Of a stretch of 64,000 bases of DNA, positions 51,397 through 61,636 are shown piece after piece. Origin of the DNA: Chloroflexota bacterium. Its GTDB lineage: Bacteria > Chloroflexota > Dehalococcoidia > Lucifugimonadales > UBA3495. Numbering within the stretch: the first letter of the stretch is position 1; every line of letters starts with the position of its first letter. The position numbers and the translations under genes are program-made. The DNA is taken from positions 72,722 to 136,721 of the forward strand of contig JAPPGG010000014.1 of assembly GCA_028875055.1 (NCBI GenBank), read 5' to 3'. Below the pieces are notes generated by a model. The model was not told the DNA's origin. It searched no databases and was given only the letters and a program-made list of their open reading frames with translations.

Positions 51397-52308
51397 CTAT
51401 TCTTCCGAAATGTCGGCTTGCCGCCGGGGCGCCGCAGCCCTGCGCCTGGGAGCGCGCACAAACTGGGCCTTGTAAACCAGCAAGGGTACGGTTATCAGCA
51501 CTACGATCAGCGACACTATCTGCGCCTCATTCAGCGCCCCTCCAAAGTAGGTGTTGGCCTCCACTCGCAGGAAGCTGATGAAGAACCGGCCAATGGAATA
51601 CATGGCGCCATAAAGCACGAATATCATGCCGTCTGGCCTGATCCTGTTGCGAAGGGGCCAGATGATGGCAAAGATTGCCAGGTCCATCAGCAATTCGTAG
51701 GCCACCGCCGGATGGCTGGCCGCGCGAAAGGCCCCGGGGCTGTCGATGTGGGAATATACAACCCCCCAGGGCAAGTCCGTAAACTTGGCCCAATGCTCGC
51801 CGTTGATTATGTCGCCAAGCCTGCCAATGGCCATCGCCACGAGCAAGGCCGGCGCCGCCACATCGGCCAGCCGGCCCACGCCAGGCAATGGGGCTTTTTC
51901 AGGTTCTCCCGCGAACCGGAAAAACTTCCCCCACAGGGCGAGGAACCAGTTGGAGTTGCGAATCAATATATAGGCCGCGCCAAAAATAAACCCGCCGATT
52001 ATTGCCCCGAATATGGCGATGCCACCCTGCCACACCATAAATATGCTGATCGGGTTTGCGGAGTACCTGCTCCAGAAATCAATTACGTGAAGGATGCGAG
52101 CGCCTACAATTCCGCCGATGATGCACCAGACGGATATGGAGAGAATCGCGTCCCCGTCCAACCCTTCCCTTCTGCCCCAGCGTACTGTCAGGTAAACTGC
52201 CGTGGCCACCGCCACGAATGTAAAGAACCCATGCCACGAGAGCAGGAATGGCCCGAAATCAATGATGTACGGACTGAAGGGAATGCTGATTGCGCCTGGA
52301 ATGAACAT
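51397..52308 (-). CDS. lgt: Prolipoprotein diacylglyceryl transferase
   Basis: An inner-membrane enzyme of about 303 residues that adds diacylglycerol from phosphatidylglycerol to lipoprotein cysteines. Signatures are GGIVGARILHVI, VWQGGIAIFGAIIGG, the Lgt motif GRLGDIINGEHW and HPAVAYELLMD. About seven hydrophobic helices are visible. The C-terminal tail is basic. Start ATG 52308 has GGTGAG about 9 bases upstream; a TTG two codons earlier is less likely. It indicates lipoprotein processing in the organism. Confidence 0.94.
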   Translation of the reverse strand: MFIPGAISIPFSPYIIDFGPFLLSWHGFFTFVAVATAVYLTVRWGRREGLDGDAILSISVWCIIGGIVGARILHVIDFWSRYSANPISIFMVWQGGIAIFGAIIGGFIFGAAYILIRNSNWFLALWGKFFRFAGEPEKAPLPGVGRLADVAAPALLVAMAIGRLGDIINGEHWAKFTDLPWGVVYSHIDSPGAFRAASHPAVAYELLMDLAIFAIIWPLRNRIRPDGMIFVLYGAMYSIGRFFISFLRVEANTYFGGALNEAQIVSLIVVLITVPLLVYKAQFVRAPRRRAAAPRRQADISEE

Positions 52309-52346
52309 TGGCAAGTACTCACCGTTGGTAAGAAATTAATGCTGCA

Positions 52347-53270
52347 TTAGTGGCCGGGATACCCAGCGGCCAAGGGTCTGGCTGACCGCCCGAGGGTGCG
52401 TACAAAATACGCCTGTGCACGATGCCCTTGCAAGGCCCTCGTCACCGAATAGTACTCGACCTGGGAAGAGGCATACAAGAAAAGCGCCGGGCCGGCGCCG
52501 GACAAATGAGGTCTCCGCCCCGTGGCTCTTTCCACCGCATCCATGATTCCTGGCAGGCTCGAAAATTCCTGCAGGGCCGGGCCCTCAAATACATTATGGA
52601 ACAAATCATCAGCCCACTGGCCCGCCATCAGATTCTGCACAAGGCGCTGGGTGACTCCGCCGTCACTGAAGTGCCCGGAATTCAGACGCCCATACAGGCG
52701 TGCCGTCTTGTCGATCATCGTTGACTCCGGGCAGATCAGGGAAACACTTACTCCCCGCTGCGATGGCAGCGGCTCTATTACTTCACCTCGACCGCTGGCC
52801 AGGGCCGCGCCTCCCCAGAGAAAAAACGGCACATCGGACCCGACTCGCGACGCGGCCGCAGACAGCCTCTCGGGGCCCAGGTCCAGCTTCCAGAACTGGT
52901 TCAAGCCCATCAGCGCGGCCGCCGCGTCGCTGCTGCCGCCGCCCAGGCCCATGGCAACTGGGATACGCTTCCTCACCACAATCTCTACCAGGGGAAGTCG
53001 GCCGCACTCCCTGGCAAGTTCAACGGCAGCCCTCCATACCAGGTTCTGTTCCCCATTCAGCTCGGGATCATCACACCGGACCACCAAAGAGTCTGCGGGC
53101 AATATTTCCAGCTCGTCCGCCAGATCAATTTCCTGCATAACGGTCCGGACTTCGTGGTAACCGTCGTTGCGGCGTCCCAGGACTTCCAGGCCCAGGTTCA
53201 GCTTTGCCGTCGCTTGAACTAGCAAACCTTTTCCCGCGCCACTGCGAGGCTTTGCCCAAGTCTCTTCCAT
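52347..53270 (-). CDS. ispE: 4-diphosphocytidyl-2-C-methyl-D-erythritol kinase
   Basis: A GHMP kinase of the MEP isoprenoid pathway, about 307 residues. Motifs are AKLNLGLEVLGRRNDGYHEV, the ATP loop VAMGLGGGSSDAAAAL and the C-terminal LSGAGPALFLY. The start is uncertain. ATG 53270 is used; a GTG at 53291 and a TTG at 53225 are alternatives, all overlapping the 3' end of ksgA. No start has a good ribosome-binding site, which suggests coupling to ksgA translation. Confidence 0.92.
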   Translation of the reverse strand: MEETWAKPRSGAGKGLLVQATAKLNLGLEVLGRRNDGYHEVRTVMQEIDLADELEILPADSLVVRCDDPELNGEQNLVWRAAVELARECGRLPLVEIVVRKRIPVAMGLGGGSSDAAAALMGLNQFWKLDLGPERLSAAASRVGSDVPFFLWGGAALASGRGEVIEPLPSQRGVSVSLICPESTMIDKTARLYGRLNSGHFSDGGVTQRLVQNLMAGQWADDLFHNVFEGPALQEFSSLPGIMDAVERATGRRPHLSGAGPALFLYASSQVEYYSVTRALQGHRAQAYFVRTLGRSARPLAAGYPGH

Positions 53271-54079
53271 TGGCGATAGGTCTCGAGCCACTCTTCCAGT
53301 TCCAGGGTTTCGGCCCGTCGGGAGCCGTCTATTCCGGCCGTCTCCAGCAGTTGCATGCTTTCCTGGGAGCCTATACCCAGACCATGACCCAGAGAGTTGC
53401 GCAATTGCTTCCGGGGCGCCGAGAATCCTGCACGCACCAAGTCAAAGAACCCCGCAGCGTCTCCTTCTTCCAGGGATCGAGAAGGGAGCAAGGCGAGCCG
53501 GACCACCGTGGAAGTTACCTTGGGTGGGGGACGGAAAGCCGCAGGTGGGACCTGGCAGACTGTTCTCGCACTGGCATAAAACTGGGTAGCGACGGAAAGC
53601 AGGGTCATCTTTCCCGGCGGGGCGGTCATGCTGTCGGCTACTTCCCGCTGGACCATTGTCACCATGGAACTGGGACGAGGCTCCGACTCCAGGAATCGTC
53701 GAATAATGGGATTGGCGGCATAGTAGGGCAAATTCGCCACTACCTTGTAGGGCTGTCCGGCTTCAAGAATTTGCGACAAGTCTATTGTCCTGGCATCTCC
53801 AGCCACCACCGACAGGTTGGGAGGATTATCAAGTCTGGCCGGCAGAGTCTCCGCCAGGTTGTCATCCATTTCAATTGCTATGACCCGGGCTACCCGAGGC
53901 AGCAGCCGGCGTGTCAGGGCGCCCCTCCCGGGGCCGACCTCAACCACGACGTCAGCCTCGTCCAGGTCTGCGGCAGCTACAATGCGTGCCAACACCCGGC
54001 TGTCGACAAGAAAATGCTGCCCTAGAGACTTGCGGGGTCTGGCAGAGAACTGGCGCGGTGCGGAGGAGATAGCGCTCAA
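53219..54079 (-). CDS. ksgA: 16S rRNA dimethyladenosine transferase
   Basis: A Rossmann-fold methyltransferase that dimethylates two adenosines near the 3' end of 16S rRNA, about 286 residues. Signatures are RKSLGQHFLVDSRVL, VVEVGPGRGALTRRLL, EMDDNLAE, VVANLPYYAANPIIR and FRPPPKVTSTVV. The start is set at TTG 54079 because codons further upstream (GTG 54178) lie inside the SRP RNA; TTG 54100 is the other option. ispE overlaps its 3' end. Confidence 0.9.
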   Translation of the reverse strand: MSAISSAPRQFSARPRKSLGQHFLVDSRVLARIVAAADLDEADVVVEVGPGRGALTRRLLPRVARVIAIEMDDNLAETLPARLDNPPNLSVVAGDARTIDLSQILEAGQPYKVVANLPYYAANPIIRRFLESEPRPSSMVTMVQREVADSMTAPPGKMTLLSVATQFYASARTVCQVPPAAFRPPPKVTSTVVRLALLPSRSLEEGDAAGFFDLVRAGFSAPRKQLRNSLGHGLGIGSQESMQLLETAGIDGSRRAETLELEEWLETYRQWKRLGQSLAVAREKVC

Positions 54080-54104
54080 AACAGAAGTAGCAAACCTCAA
54101 ATGA

Positions 54105-54377
54105 GAGACCGCGCACCCCCCGTTGACGAAAACCCTATGGACATCCCCTGGGCAACAACTCAGACCAGGCGTTCCCACGGCACCCGCAGGGACCTGTTTA
54201 CCGTTGCTTCCTCTCGGACCTGGCGGGGTTCACAAGCCTGCGCCGCGTGGGACCCGGTCATCAACACTGCTCACCCTGGGCAGCGGCCCAACAGGTTTGG
54301 CCTAGGGGAGGAATTACACCCCGCTATAGCGGATTGCGGGTCAAGGGCACCGCTAGCTCCCCGTCTAGCACGGTCTC
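54105..54377 (-). ncRNA. ffs: Signal recognition particle RNA, large bacterial type
   Basis: On the minus strand the helix-8 core reads CCAGGTCC-GAGA-GGAAGCAACGG (54204-54226), the Ffh-binding motif with a GNRA loop. Flanking helices pair (TCCCACG/CGTGGGA, 54246-54252 and 54173-54179; GACCGGG/CCTGGTC outside them). The 5' Alu-domain sequence follows the conserved pattern of large SRP RNAs (GTGCTAGAC, GCTAGCGGTGCCC, then CCGCTATAGCGG). The ends pair: GAGACCG (54377-54371) with CGGTCTC (54111-54105). The implied length of about 273 bases matches the Bacillus-type RNA. It works with Ffh and FtsY in co-translational membrane targeting. Confidence 0.9.
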
Positions 54378-54384
54378 GCATTAG

Positions 54385-54413
54385 ATGGTAGGGTAGTCCC
54401 GCTACGCTGTCAA
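54385..54413 (-). promoter_or_regulatory. Promoter of the SRP RNA gene
   Basis: On the minus strand a perfect TTGACA (54413-54408), 17 bases, TACCAT (54390-54385). The predicted start near 54378 coincides with the 5' end inferred from the terminal helix of the RNA. Confidence 0.78.
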
Positions 54414-54572
54414 TTACGAAACACCCCTCAAGAAACCCCAGGTGGCCGGCGGATCAGCCAGGATAACGGCTACCCGTTTCGGGTAATCACTTCAACCTGA
54501 ACCTGACAGTAGCTGATTGCAACAGTAACCGGACTTGAAAGCCAGTGATAGAATTGACTGGAGATTATTGTT

Positions 54573-55451
54573 ATGCAGGTCAGAAAAGCCGTCATACCCG
54601 CCGCGGGCCTGGGCACCAGATTCCTGCCAATTACCAAGGCGGTGCCCAAGGAACTGCTGCCGATTCTGGACCGACCCATGCTTCAGTACGTGGTCGAAGA
54701 GGCGGCCGAAGCGGGTGTGGAGGAAGTAATAGTAGTTACCGCCAGGGGAAAGGAGTCCATCGCCTCATATTTCCAGCCCCGTCCCGACCTGGAAGCGCGC
54801 CTGGCCGAGGCCGGGTCCGCCGACCTGCTCGAGTCGATCCGGCACGTCTCAACCCTTGCGGAAGTTTCCTTCGTGATCCAGGAAGAACCCCTGGGACTGG
54901 GTCACGCCGTTCTGACTGCCAGGGACGCGGTGGGGCATGAGCCCTTCGTCGTAATTCTTCCTGATGACATCGTTGACCACCAACCCGGCGTCATTTCCCA
55001 GATGCTGGAAGTCTCGGCCCGGCACCAGGCAGGCGTTATTGCCGTGGAGCAGGTACCCTGGGAAACCATCCACAATTATGGAGTAGTGGACGCAGAGGAG
55101 CGCGGCGCGAGGACCTACTTCATCAAGCAGCTGGTCGAGAAACCCGCTCGGGAAGACGCTCCCTCCAACTTGAGCATAGTGGGCAGGTATATCCTCCCAT
55201 GTGAGATTTTCGACTGTCTGGAGCGAACCCCCCCGGGCGCCCGGGGAGAGATTCAATTGACCGACGGTATTCAGTTGCTCCTGGAACAGCAGGACGTCTA
55301 TGCCTATGAATTTCTTGGAACGCGGTACGACGGCGGCTCCCCAATGGGGTTGCTGCGCGCTTCCTTCGAGTTCGGGATCGCCCGGGAAGATACCGGCGAT
55401 GCCGTCCGAGCCCTGGTCAGGGAAATAGCCGGCCAGCTGGAGCAAGACTGA
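54573..55451 (+). CDS. galU: UTP--glucose-1-phosphate uridylyltransferase
   Basis: A 292-residue enzyme that makes UDP-glucose from UTP and glucose-1-phosphate. Motifs are RKAVIPAAGLGTRFLPITKA, the KELLPILDRPMLQYVVEEA stretch, VVILPDDIVDHQP, the FIKQLVEKP lysine region and GEIQLTDGIQ. The length is standard. GGAG lies about 9 bases before the ATG. It diverges from the SRP RNA/ksgA genes. It supplies sugar nucleotides for envelope polymers or glycolipids. Confidence 0.95.
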   Translation: MQVRKAVIPAAGLGTRFLPITKAVPKELLPILDRPMLQYVVEEAAEAGVEEVIVVTARGKESIASYFQPRPDLEARLAEAGSADLLESIRHVSTLAEVSFVIQEEPLGLGHAVLTARDAVGHEPFVVILPDDIVDHQPGVISQMLEVSARHQAGVIAVEQVPWETIHNYGVVDAEERGARTYFIKQLVEKPAREDAPSNLSIVGRYILPCEIFDCLERTPPGARGEIQLTDGIQLLLEQQDVYAYEFLGTRYDGGSPMGLLRASFEFGIAREDTGDAVRALVREIAGQLEQD

Positions 55452-55466
55452 AGGTGTCCCACGAAA

Positions 55467-56204
55467 ATGCTTAAGTCGCCTGCCACCGGGGTTTCTGGTT
55501 CCCCTCTGCTTTCCGACCGTATGGTGCAAGGGATTACCGCAGCGCTGCTTGTCCTCTATTGTGCCGCCCAGGTAATCACCATAGTCACCCGCATTGCCAG
55601 TGGCACCGACACGGAAAGCTCATCGGAGTCAATGGCCATGATTGCCGCCAACCATTCATGGTACATGGCCAGCAAAATTGCCAACCTGGTAGCGGCATTT
55701 CTATTGCTGGCGTCGGGAATCCTGATTTACCGGGTCTTTCGGCCCTTCGACCAAACCCTGGCTCTTTTGGCGGGCGCGTTCTTCGCCGTCGGGGCTTCTC
55801 TCTGGCTCTTCTCCAGCCTGGTCGGCCTGGCTATTGCCGAGGTCATTGGCGGTAATTCAGGTCCGACTGCCACCTATGTCGCGGGGTCGCAGTCCCCGGC
55901 CTTCCATGCCATCGAACCTGTCAGGGCAATAGCCGGTCGGGTCGGCTTTACCGCAGCGGCCCTGGCCCTGGCATTTCTCGGCATATTAATCGCATTGGCG
56001 AGACCCCTGCCCCGCTGGTTTGGCTGGGCAGCCCTCGCCACGGCCGCCGCGATGTTGTTTATCTGGGATCCTGAAGCCTCCGCCATGCACCGCATCGGGG
56101 GGGCCGCTCTTCTCCTGTGGTTTCTGGCCGTCGCGGCCTGGCTTGCCCTGAAGGGGGTCAGCCCCCGGGACCAGGGAGCAACTCAGCTCGAGAATGACTG
56201 TTAG
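55467..56204 (+). CDS. Polytopic membrane protein, DUF4386-like
   Basis: A 245-residue integral membrane protein with about six hydrophobic helices, starting 15 bases after galU. The pattern (an early helix LLVLYCAAQVITIV, WYMASKIANLVAAFLLLAS, a conserved-looking FRPFDQTLALLAGAF and a late small-residue-rich helix) is reminiscent of DUF4386 proteins. I do not recognise a catalytic motif. No signal peptide is separate from the first helix. Function unknown. Confidence 0.65.
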   Translation: MLKSPATGVSGSPLLSDRMVQGITAALLVLYCAAQVITIVTRIASGTDTESSSESMAMIAANHSWYMASKIANLVAAFLLLASGILIYRVFRPFDQTLALLAGAFFAVGASLWLFSSLVGLAIAEVIGGNSGPTATYVAGSQSPAFHAIEPVRAIAGRVGFTAAALALAFLGILIALARPLPRWFGWAALATAAAMLFIWDPEASAMHRIGGAALLLWFLAVAAWLALKGVSPRDQGATQLENDC

Positions 56205-56400
56205 CTGTTACCCCGCATGGGCAACGGCGGCTATCTGGAATCACTGCCGGGTGGAAACTTACCTGGCTTCATGGAGGACCAAACAGAGGGCAGGGTAGGC
56301 ACCCGTCCTCAACCATCAACCCGGACATCTTGGCCGTGCCCAATAGTCTTGCCATCAAACCTGAACCGGACAAACCCCTTCGCAAAGACAGGAGACTTAG

Positions 56401-56862
56401 ATGCTGGAACTGCTTCTTACCCTTCACATCCTTTCCGCCATCTGGCTGATGGGCTATCTGATCAATTCCGCCTACTGGAAAAAGCGGGCGGACCGATCGG
56501 GCAACCCGGAAACCATTGCCACCACCGCCCAGGCCCTGGTGCGAGCAGACCTCATTTTTATGGGGCCAGGGATCGCCGGCCTGCTGGCAACGGGCATCTG
56601 GATGGGAGGAATCACCGGCTGGGACCGTTTTGAGGAGCCCTGGCTGGCCGCTTCCTTCATACTGACTGTGGTCATAGTGGTCCTGTGGCTGGCGGTCCTG
56701 CTGCCCCAGCAGCGGCGCATGGCCCGGTATGCCAGTGAAACGCTGGAAGGCTCCGACCACTCGGAAAGCTATCAGAGGGCGAGCAAACTCTGGAACATGG
56801 TTACCGGCGTGGTCACCCTGATTCCCCTGGTAGTTCTTGTCCTGATGGTATTCAAGCCTTAG
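56401..56862 (+). CDS. DUF2269-like membrane protein
   Basis: A 153-residue membrane protein with four helices. The first helix carries LLTLHILSAIWLMGYLINSA, the His-containing start typical of DUF2269. MGPGIAGLLATGIWM and a C-terminal helix after SESYQRASKLWN follow. The conserved His and small-residue pattern suggest a membrane redox or transport accessory role, but none is established. The DinB-like gene follows after 36 bases. Confidence 0.72.
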   Translation: MLELLLTLHILSAIWLMGYLINSAYWKKRADRSGNPETIATTAQALVRADLIFMGPGIAGLLATGIWMGGITGWDRFEEPWLAASFILTVVIVVLWLAVLLPQQRRMARYASETLEGSDHSESYQRASKLWNMVTGVVTLIPLVVLVLMVFKP

Positions 56863-56898
56863 CTCAAATCCCGGGTCAGTAACGCCACCGGAGGAGTT

Positions 56899-57390
56899 AT
56901 GACGTCTGCCAAAGACCAGCATCTTGCCAACGTTGCGGAAATACGAGGGGAAGTCCTGCAAATCCTGGAGGGAATGGAAAGCGCCCTGGACTGGCGTCCA
57001 GACGCCGACACCTGGTCGCCCCGGGAAGTCATCACCCACATGCTTTACACTCCGCCGGGAGGCGTGCCTCAAATCCTGAAGGGAATCATGGGCGGCGAAG
57101 TAGTGGAATACGACCTGTGGGCGGACCAGAAGTACATGACCGGCGAGGCGGAAGCCTGGACACTGGATGAGGTCCGGCGTCAATTCACCGGCTATTTCGA
57201 CGCCCTGGAATCGGGTCTGGCGCCTCTGACGGATGAGGTCCTGGAAGCCTCAACCGCCCTGGTCCACCAGCGAAACCGTCACTGGGACGAACCCAGAACA
57301 GCCCAGTGGCTGGTGGAACGGTTATTTGCGGGCCACTGGCGGGAACACCTGGTGCAGTTGCGGGATCTGAAAGCCGCCGCCTTCGAATAA
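56899..57390 (+). CDS. DinB/YfiT-like four-helix metalloprotein
   Basis: A 163-residue four-helix-bundle protein of the DinB/MDMPI superfamily. Metal-binding His candidates are in WSPREVITHMLY (helix 2), RNRHWDEP and HWREHLVQLRD (last helix). Members include bacillithiol- or mycothiol-dependent transferases and stress-induced proteins. GGAGG lies before ATG 56899. The substrate and metal are not predictable from this sequence. Confidence 0.78.
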   Translation: MTSAKDQHLANVAEIRGEVLQILEGMESALDWRPDADTWSPREVITHMLYTPPGGVPQILKGIMGGEVVEYDLWADQKYMTGEAEAWTLDEVRRQFTGYFDALESGLAPLTDEVLEASTALVHQRNRHWDEPRTAQWLVERLFAGHWREHLVQLRDLKAAAFE

Positions 57391-57425
57391 ATCAACAAAA
57401 CCGGGCAGGACTGTTCCATTCCAGG

Positions 57426-59273
57426 TCAGGAACCTTCGCTGCCGATTCCCAGCAGGCTAAGGAAAGCTTCCTGGGGCACCTCCACCCGGCCCACGCTCTT
57501 CATCCGCTTCTTGCCTTCCTTCTGCTTCTCCAGCAGTTTGCGCTTGCGGGTGATGTCTCCGCCGTAGCACTTGGCCAGCACATCCTTCCGCAGCGCCCGG
57601 ACGGTTTCCCTGGCGATGATCCTGCTTCCTATGGCCGCCTGAATGGGCACTTCGAAGAGCTGCCTGGGGATGGTCGTCCTCAGCTTCTCCACCAGCGCGC
57701 GCCCGTGCACCACCGCTAGATCGCGGTGCACGATCATGGACAGCGCCTCCACCGCCTGGTGATTGATCAGAATGTCCACCCGGCTCAGTGGAGCGGCCCG
57801 ATACCCCTCGAAGTTATAGTCCAGGGAGGCGTATCCCTGGGTGCGGGACTTGAGCTGGTTGTAGAAGTCGGCGAGCATTTCCGACAACGGCATGGTGTAT
57901 TCCATCACCACCCGGGTCTGCTCCTCCGTGGCGTCGCCTCCATCCCGCGAGGCTATGCTCTGAATGTACTCCATCCGCCTGAATTCGGAGCGCCGGGCAT
58001 GCATTAGTTCCATAATGGCCCCAACATGCCGGTTTGGGGCAACAATGGTCAAGCCCAGGACAGGTTCCTGGATTTCCCTGATTTCGTGGGGCTGGGGCAG
58101 CTTTGAAGGATTATCCACTCGAAGCTCGGTCCCGTCCTGCAGAATCACCTGGTAGGCGACGCTGGGAGCTGTAACTATCAGGTCCAGGTCGTACTCCCGC
58201 TCCAGCCTTTCCTGGATAATTTCCAGGTGCATCAGGCCCAGGAAGCCGCAGCGGAATCCGAAGCCCAGCGCGCCGCTGCTCTCCGGCTCCATGGTCAGCG
58301 AGGCATCGTTCAGGCGAAGCTTTTCCAGCGCCGCTCGAAGGCTGTTGTACTCTTCACCATCCGAGGGGTACAGACCCGCGAAGACCATGGACTTCAGCTC
58401 AACGTAGCCAGGCAGCGGCTCGGTGGCCGGCCTGTTGCTGATGGTCAGGGTGTCGCCAACGCTGCACTCCTGAACGTCCTTGAAGCCGGTGGCAATATAC
58501 CCCACCTGTCCGGTCCCCAGCGCTTCAACCGGTGTGGGATGGGGAGCGAAGACCCCCACCTCCATTATTTCGGCAACCCTTCCCGACGACATCACCAGGG
58601 TCTTGTCACTCTTTGAAACTGCTCCGTCTTCCACTCTGACGTGGGCAATAATTCCCTTATAGCTGTTGTAAACCGAGTCAAAAACCAGCGCCCTGAGGGC
58701 TCCCTCGGTATCGCCTGAAGGGGGCTTGAGACGTTCAACCACGGCATCCAGTATGTCATTGGCCCCGGTGCCTTCCTTGGCCGAGACGTACAGAATCTCA
58801 TCCTCCCGAAAACCGAATACCTGCTGTAGTTCACCGGCGACCCGGTGAGGTTCGGCCTGGGGAAGGTCAACCTTGTTCACTATCGGAATCAGTTCCAGGT
58901 CGTATTCCATTGCCAGCAGGGTGTTGGCGATGGTCTGCGCCTCTATCCCCTGGCTGGCGTCCACCACCAGCAGCGCCCCCTCGCAGGCGGCCAGCGCTCG
59001 GGATACCTCGTAGCTGAAGTCAACGTGGCCGGGGGTGTCAATCAAGTTCAGCTGATACAGCTGGCCGTCCCGGGCCTTGTGCTGCATTGCCACCGCTTTC
59101 CCCTTGATGGTAATTCCTCGTTCGCGTTCCAGTTCCATCTGGTCCATGAACTGGGCCTTCATCTCCTGGGGACGCACCGTACCCGTTATTTCCAGGAAGC
59201 GGTCGGCAAGGGTGGACTTGCCATGGTCAATATGCGCAATAATGCAGAAGTTTCGAATGTTTTGGGGATTCAT
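57426..59273 (-). CDS. lepA: Elongation factor 4 (LepA)
   Basis: A translational GTPase of 615 residues that acts on stalled or misassembled ribosomes. G motifs are [25 protein letters not shown] and NKVDL. LepA-specific C-terminal sequences ([40 protein letters not shown]) are present. It lies between the DinB-like gene, which converges on it, and the peptide-ABC ATPases. Confidence 0.97.
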   Translation of the reverse strand: MNPQNIRNFCIIAHIDHGKSTLADRFLEITGTVRPQEMKAQFMDQMELERERGITIKGKAVAMQHKARDGQLYQLNLIDTPGHVDFSYEVSRALAACEGALLVVDASQGIEAQTIANTLLAMEYDLELIPIVNKVDLPQAEPHRVAGELQQVFGFREDEILYVSAKEGTGANDILDAVVERLKPPSGDTEGALRALVFDSVYNSYKGIIAHVRVEDGAVSKSDKTLVMSSGRVAEIMEVGVFAPHPTPVEALGTGQVGYIATGFKDVQECSVGDTLTISNRPATEPLPGYVELKSMVFAGLYPSDGEEYNSLRAALEKLRLNDASLTMEPESSGALGFGFRCGFLGLMHLEIIQERLEREYDLDLIVTAPSVAYQVILQDGTELRVDNPSKLPQPHEIREIQEPVLGLTIVAPNRHVGAIMELMHARRSEFRRMEYIQSIASRDGGDATEEQTRVVMEYTMPLSEMLADFYNQLKSRTQGYASLDYNFEGYRAAPLSRVDILINHQAVEALSMIVHRDLAVVHGRALVEKLRTTIPRQLFEVPIQAAIGSRIIARETVRALRKDVLAKCYGGDITRKRKLLEKQKEGKKRMKSVGRVEVPQEAFLSLLGIGSEGS

Positions 59274-59351
59274 AGCTTCACAATAGTATCACGGTGGTTG
59301 TCAGCGCAACAATAACGGCGCGTTGGCGCGTCTGCCTAATTTCGCCCTCCC

Positions 59352-59381
59352 AATGTAAAAGGGCCGACGAAATGTCGGCCC
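59352..59381 (-). terminator. Terminator of the peptide-ABC ATPase operon
   Basis: Stem GGGCCGAC/GTCGGCCC (59361-59368 with 59374-59381), five-base loop, followed on the minus strand by TTTTACATT. Confidence 0.85.
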
Positions 59382-59404
59382 TCAAGACACTGCTTTGTCT
59401 GCCC

Positions 59405-60448
59405 CTAGTAAGAGCCGTATCCCGGGGACTGGATGCACGCGGCCCAGTGGTCGGGTTCGACTTCCCGAAGCTCGGGAATAACCTGCTGGCAACTGTCAAT
59501 AGCTATGGGACAGCGGGGGTGGAATACACAGCCACTGGGAGGATTCAGCGGGCTTGGCACCTCGCCGCTGAGCAGAATGCGCTCCCGCTGCGCGTCGATA
59601 ACCGGGTCGGGAATGGGTACTGCCGACAGCAGCGCCCGGGTGTAGGGATGGAGCGGATTGGCGTAAATCTCGTTCCGGTCCGCAATCTCCACGATGTGAC
59701 CTAGGTACATGACCGCCACCCGGTTGCTGATATGCCTCACCACCGACAAGTCGTGGGCGATGAAGAGGTAGGTGAGGTCAAACTGCTCCTGCAGGTCCTC
59801 CAGCAGGTTCACAATCTGGGCCTGGATTGACACATCCAGGGCGGACACCGGCTCGTCGCATACAATGAACGAGGGGTCAACCGACAGCGCTCGCGCCACT
59901 CCGATGCGCTGGCGCTGCCCGCCACTGAACTCGTGGGGGAATCGGTCGGCCATGTAAGGGTTCAGGCCCACGTTCTGCAGAAGCTCCGCCACCCGTTCCC
60001 TGTACTCCTCCTTGTTATTCACCAGGCCGTGAACAATCAAGGGCTCGCCGATAATGTTTCCCGCGGTCATGCGGGGGTTCAGGGAGCTATAAGGGTCCTG
60101 GAAGATCACCTGCATCCGGCGGCGCATTACCCGCATCTGGCGGGTTGACATGGAAGTCAGTTCCTGACCGTCGAAAACCACCTGTCCACCGGTGGGCTTG
60201 TACAGCTGCAGTATGCAGCGCCCGGTGGTGGTCTTGCCGCAGCCGCTTTCTCCCACCAGCCCCAGGGTCTCACCCTTCTTGACAAAGAAGCTTACATCAT
60301 CGACCGCCTTGATCTGGGCTACCGCCCGCTGGAATATGATCCCCGCAGTGACAGGGAAGTACATCTGAAGATTCTTGACCTCGACCAGGATATCGTTTTC
60401 GGGGGACGCCCCGTTTCCGCGCTGGTCCGCTTCAGTCATCGTGGTCAT
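59405..60448 (-). CDS. dppF: Oligopeptide/dipeptide ABC transporter ATPase (DppF/OppF type)
   Basis: A 347-residue ABC ATPase. Walker A is [15 protein letters not shown], the signature [15 protein letters not shown], Walker [13 protein letters not shown], and H-loop IAHDLSV. The C-terminal peptide-transporter extension carries [10 protein letters not shown] with Cys residues typical of the Opp/Dpp group, which binds a [4Fe-4S] cluster in some members. It starts 20 bases after the paired ATPase gene and ends at a strong terminator. Confidence 0.94.
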   Translation of the reverse strand: MTTMTEADQRGNGASPENDILVEVKNLQMYFPVTAGIIFQRAVAQIKAVDDVSFFVKKGETLGLVGESGCGKTTTGRCILQLYKPTGGQVVFDGQELTSMSTRQMRVMRRRMQVIFQDPYSSLNPRMTAGNIIGEPLIVHGLVNNKEEYRERVAELLQNVGLNPYMADRFPHEFSGGQRQRIGVARALSVDPSFIVCDEPVSALDVSIQAQIVNLLEDLQEQFDLTYLFIAHDLSVVRHISNRVAVMYLGHIVEIADRNEIYANPLHPYTRALLSAVPIPDPVIDAQRERILLSGEVPSPLNPPSGCVFHPRCPIAIDSCQQVIPELREVEPDHWAACIQSPGYGSY

Positions 60449-60468
60449 ATCGTCATACTCTCCGCGGG

Positions 60469-61557
60469 CTAGTTTTCTTCTTCAGGTTCCGAGTCTGCAG
60501 CCGAACCGCCATTGGTCGCGCCTTCCAGCATTTCGGCGTCGGCGTAGAAGTCCAGGGCGGAGGGCCCCAACTCGTCGGACCGCCAGCAGGCGGACCAGTG
60601 GCCCTCGTTCATCAGCATCAGGGGGGGTTCCTCGGTAGCGCACTTGTCCACTGCCCAGCGGCAGCGGTCCCGGAAGGAGCAGCCCTGGGGTAGGTTGATC
60701 AGGTCAGGCGGCTGACCTTCAATGGGGTCCAGCTTGGCCCGGCGGGGCAAATCCAGCCGAGGCACCGACTTGAGCAGACCTACCGTGTAGGGATGCCTGG
60801 GATTGCTGTAAACCTCTCGGGCTGTGCCTCTTTCAATAATCTTGCCGGCATACATGATGTTCATGCGGTCGGCGTAGCGGGCAACCACGCCCAAGTTGTG
60901 AGTAATAACAATGAGAGAAACGCCGAACTCGTTGGTCAGCGACTTCATCAACTCCAGGATCTGGGCCTGAATGGTCACGTCAAGAGCGGTGGTAGGCTCG
61001 TCGGCGATGATCAGCCTGGGATTGCAGCTGAGAGCCATGGCAATCATTACCCTCTGCCGCATGCCGCCGCTGAACTGGTGGGGATACTGCTTGACCCGTC
61101 GCTCCGCATCGGGAATACCGACCCTGGCCAGCAGGTCCACCGACTCGTTGCGGGCCTCCTCCCGACTCATGCCCCGGTGGAGTTGCAGGGTCTCACTGAG
61201 CTGCCGCTCCAGGGTAAGTACGGGGTTGAGCGAAGTCATAGGCTCCTGGAATACCATGGACATCTTGGCGCCACGGATGCGACGCATATCATCCATGTCA
61301 ATTTTCAGGATGTCTTCCCCTTCGAAGAGCATTTCACCGGACACTATCTTGCCTGGCGGGTCCGGTATCAGCCGCATCAACGAAAGAGCGCTGACGCTCT
61401 TGCCGCATCCACTTTCCCCGACAAGACCCAGAGTTTCGCCTTCTTCCACCTCATAGCTCACGCCGTCAACTGCTTTGACAACTCCCTCAAAGGTGAAGAA
61501 ATGTGTGCGAAGGTCTTTTACTTCCAGAAGCGTAGCCAACTGCCCTCCCCCCGGCAA
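60469..61557 (-). CDS. dppD: Oligopeptide/dipeptide ABC transporter ATPase (DppD/OppD type)
   Basis: A 362-residue ABC ATPase partner of the adjacent gene. Walker A is [14 protein letters not shown], signature [15 protein letters not shown], Walker [14 protein letters not shown]-loop ITHNLGV. The C-terminal extension has [19 protein letters not shown]. It is preceded upstream by two tRNA genes rather than by permease and binding-protein genes, so the membrane subunits must be encoded elsewhere. Confidence 0.94.
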   Translation of the reverse strand: MPGGGQLATLLEVKDLRTHFFTFEGVVKAVDGVSYEVEEGETLGLVGESGCGKSVSALSLMRLIPDPPGKIVSGEMLFEGEDILKIDMDDMRRIRGAKMSMVFQEPMTSLNPVLTLERQLSETLQLHRGMSREEARNESVDLLARVGIPDAERRVKQYPHQFSGGMRQRVMIAMALSCNPRLIIADEPTTALDVTIQAQILELMKSLTNEFGVSLIVITHNLGVVARYADRMNIMYAGKIIERGTAREVYSNPRHPYTVGLLKSVPRLDLPRRAKLDPIEGQPPDLINLPQGCSFRDRCRWAVDKCATEEPPLMLMNEGHWSACWRSDELGPSALDFYADAEMLEGATNGGSAADSEPEEEN

Positions 61558-61636
61558 CAGACCGGTAACTCTCCAGTTTCATGCGCCGGTTTAAAGTAAA
61601 TGGCCCTCATCCAGGGCCGACTTCAGGTATTTTCTC

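Noticed and set aside
53219-54178. ksgA starting at the GTG at 54178
   Set aside because: The extra N-terminal residues are encoded inside the SRP RNA and do not resemble KsgA, so a start near 54079-54100 is preferred.
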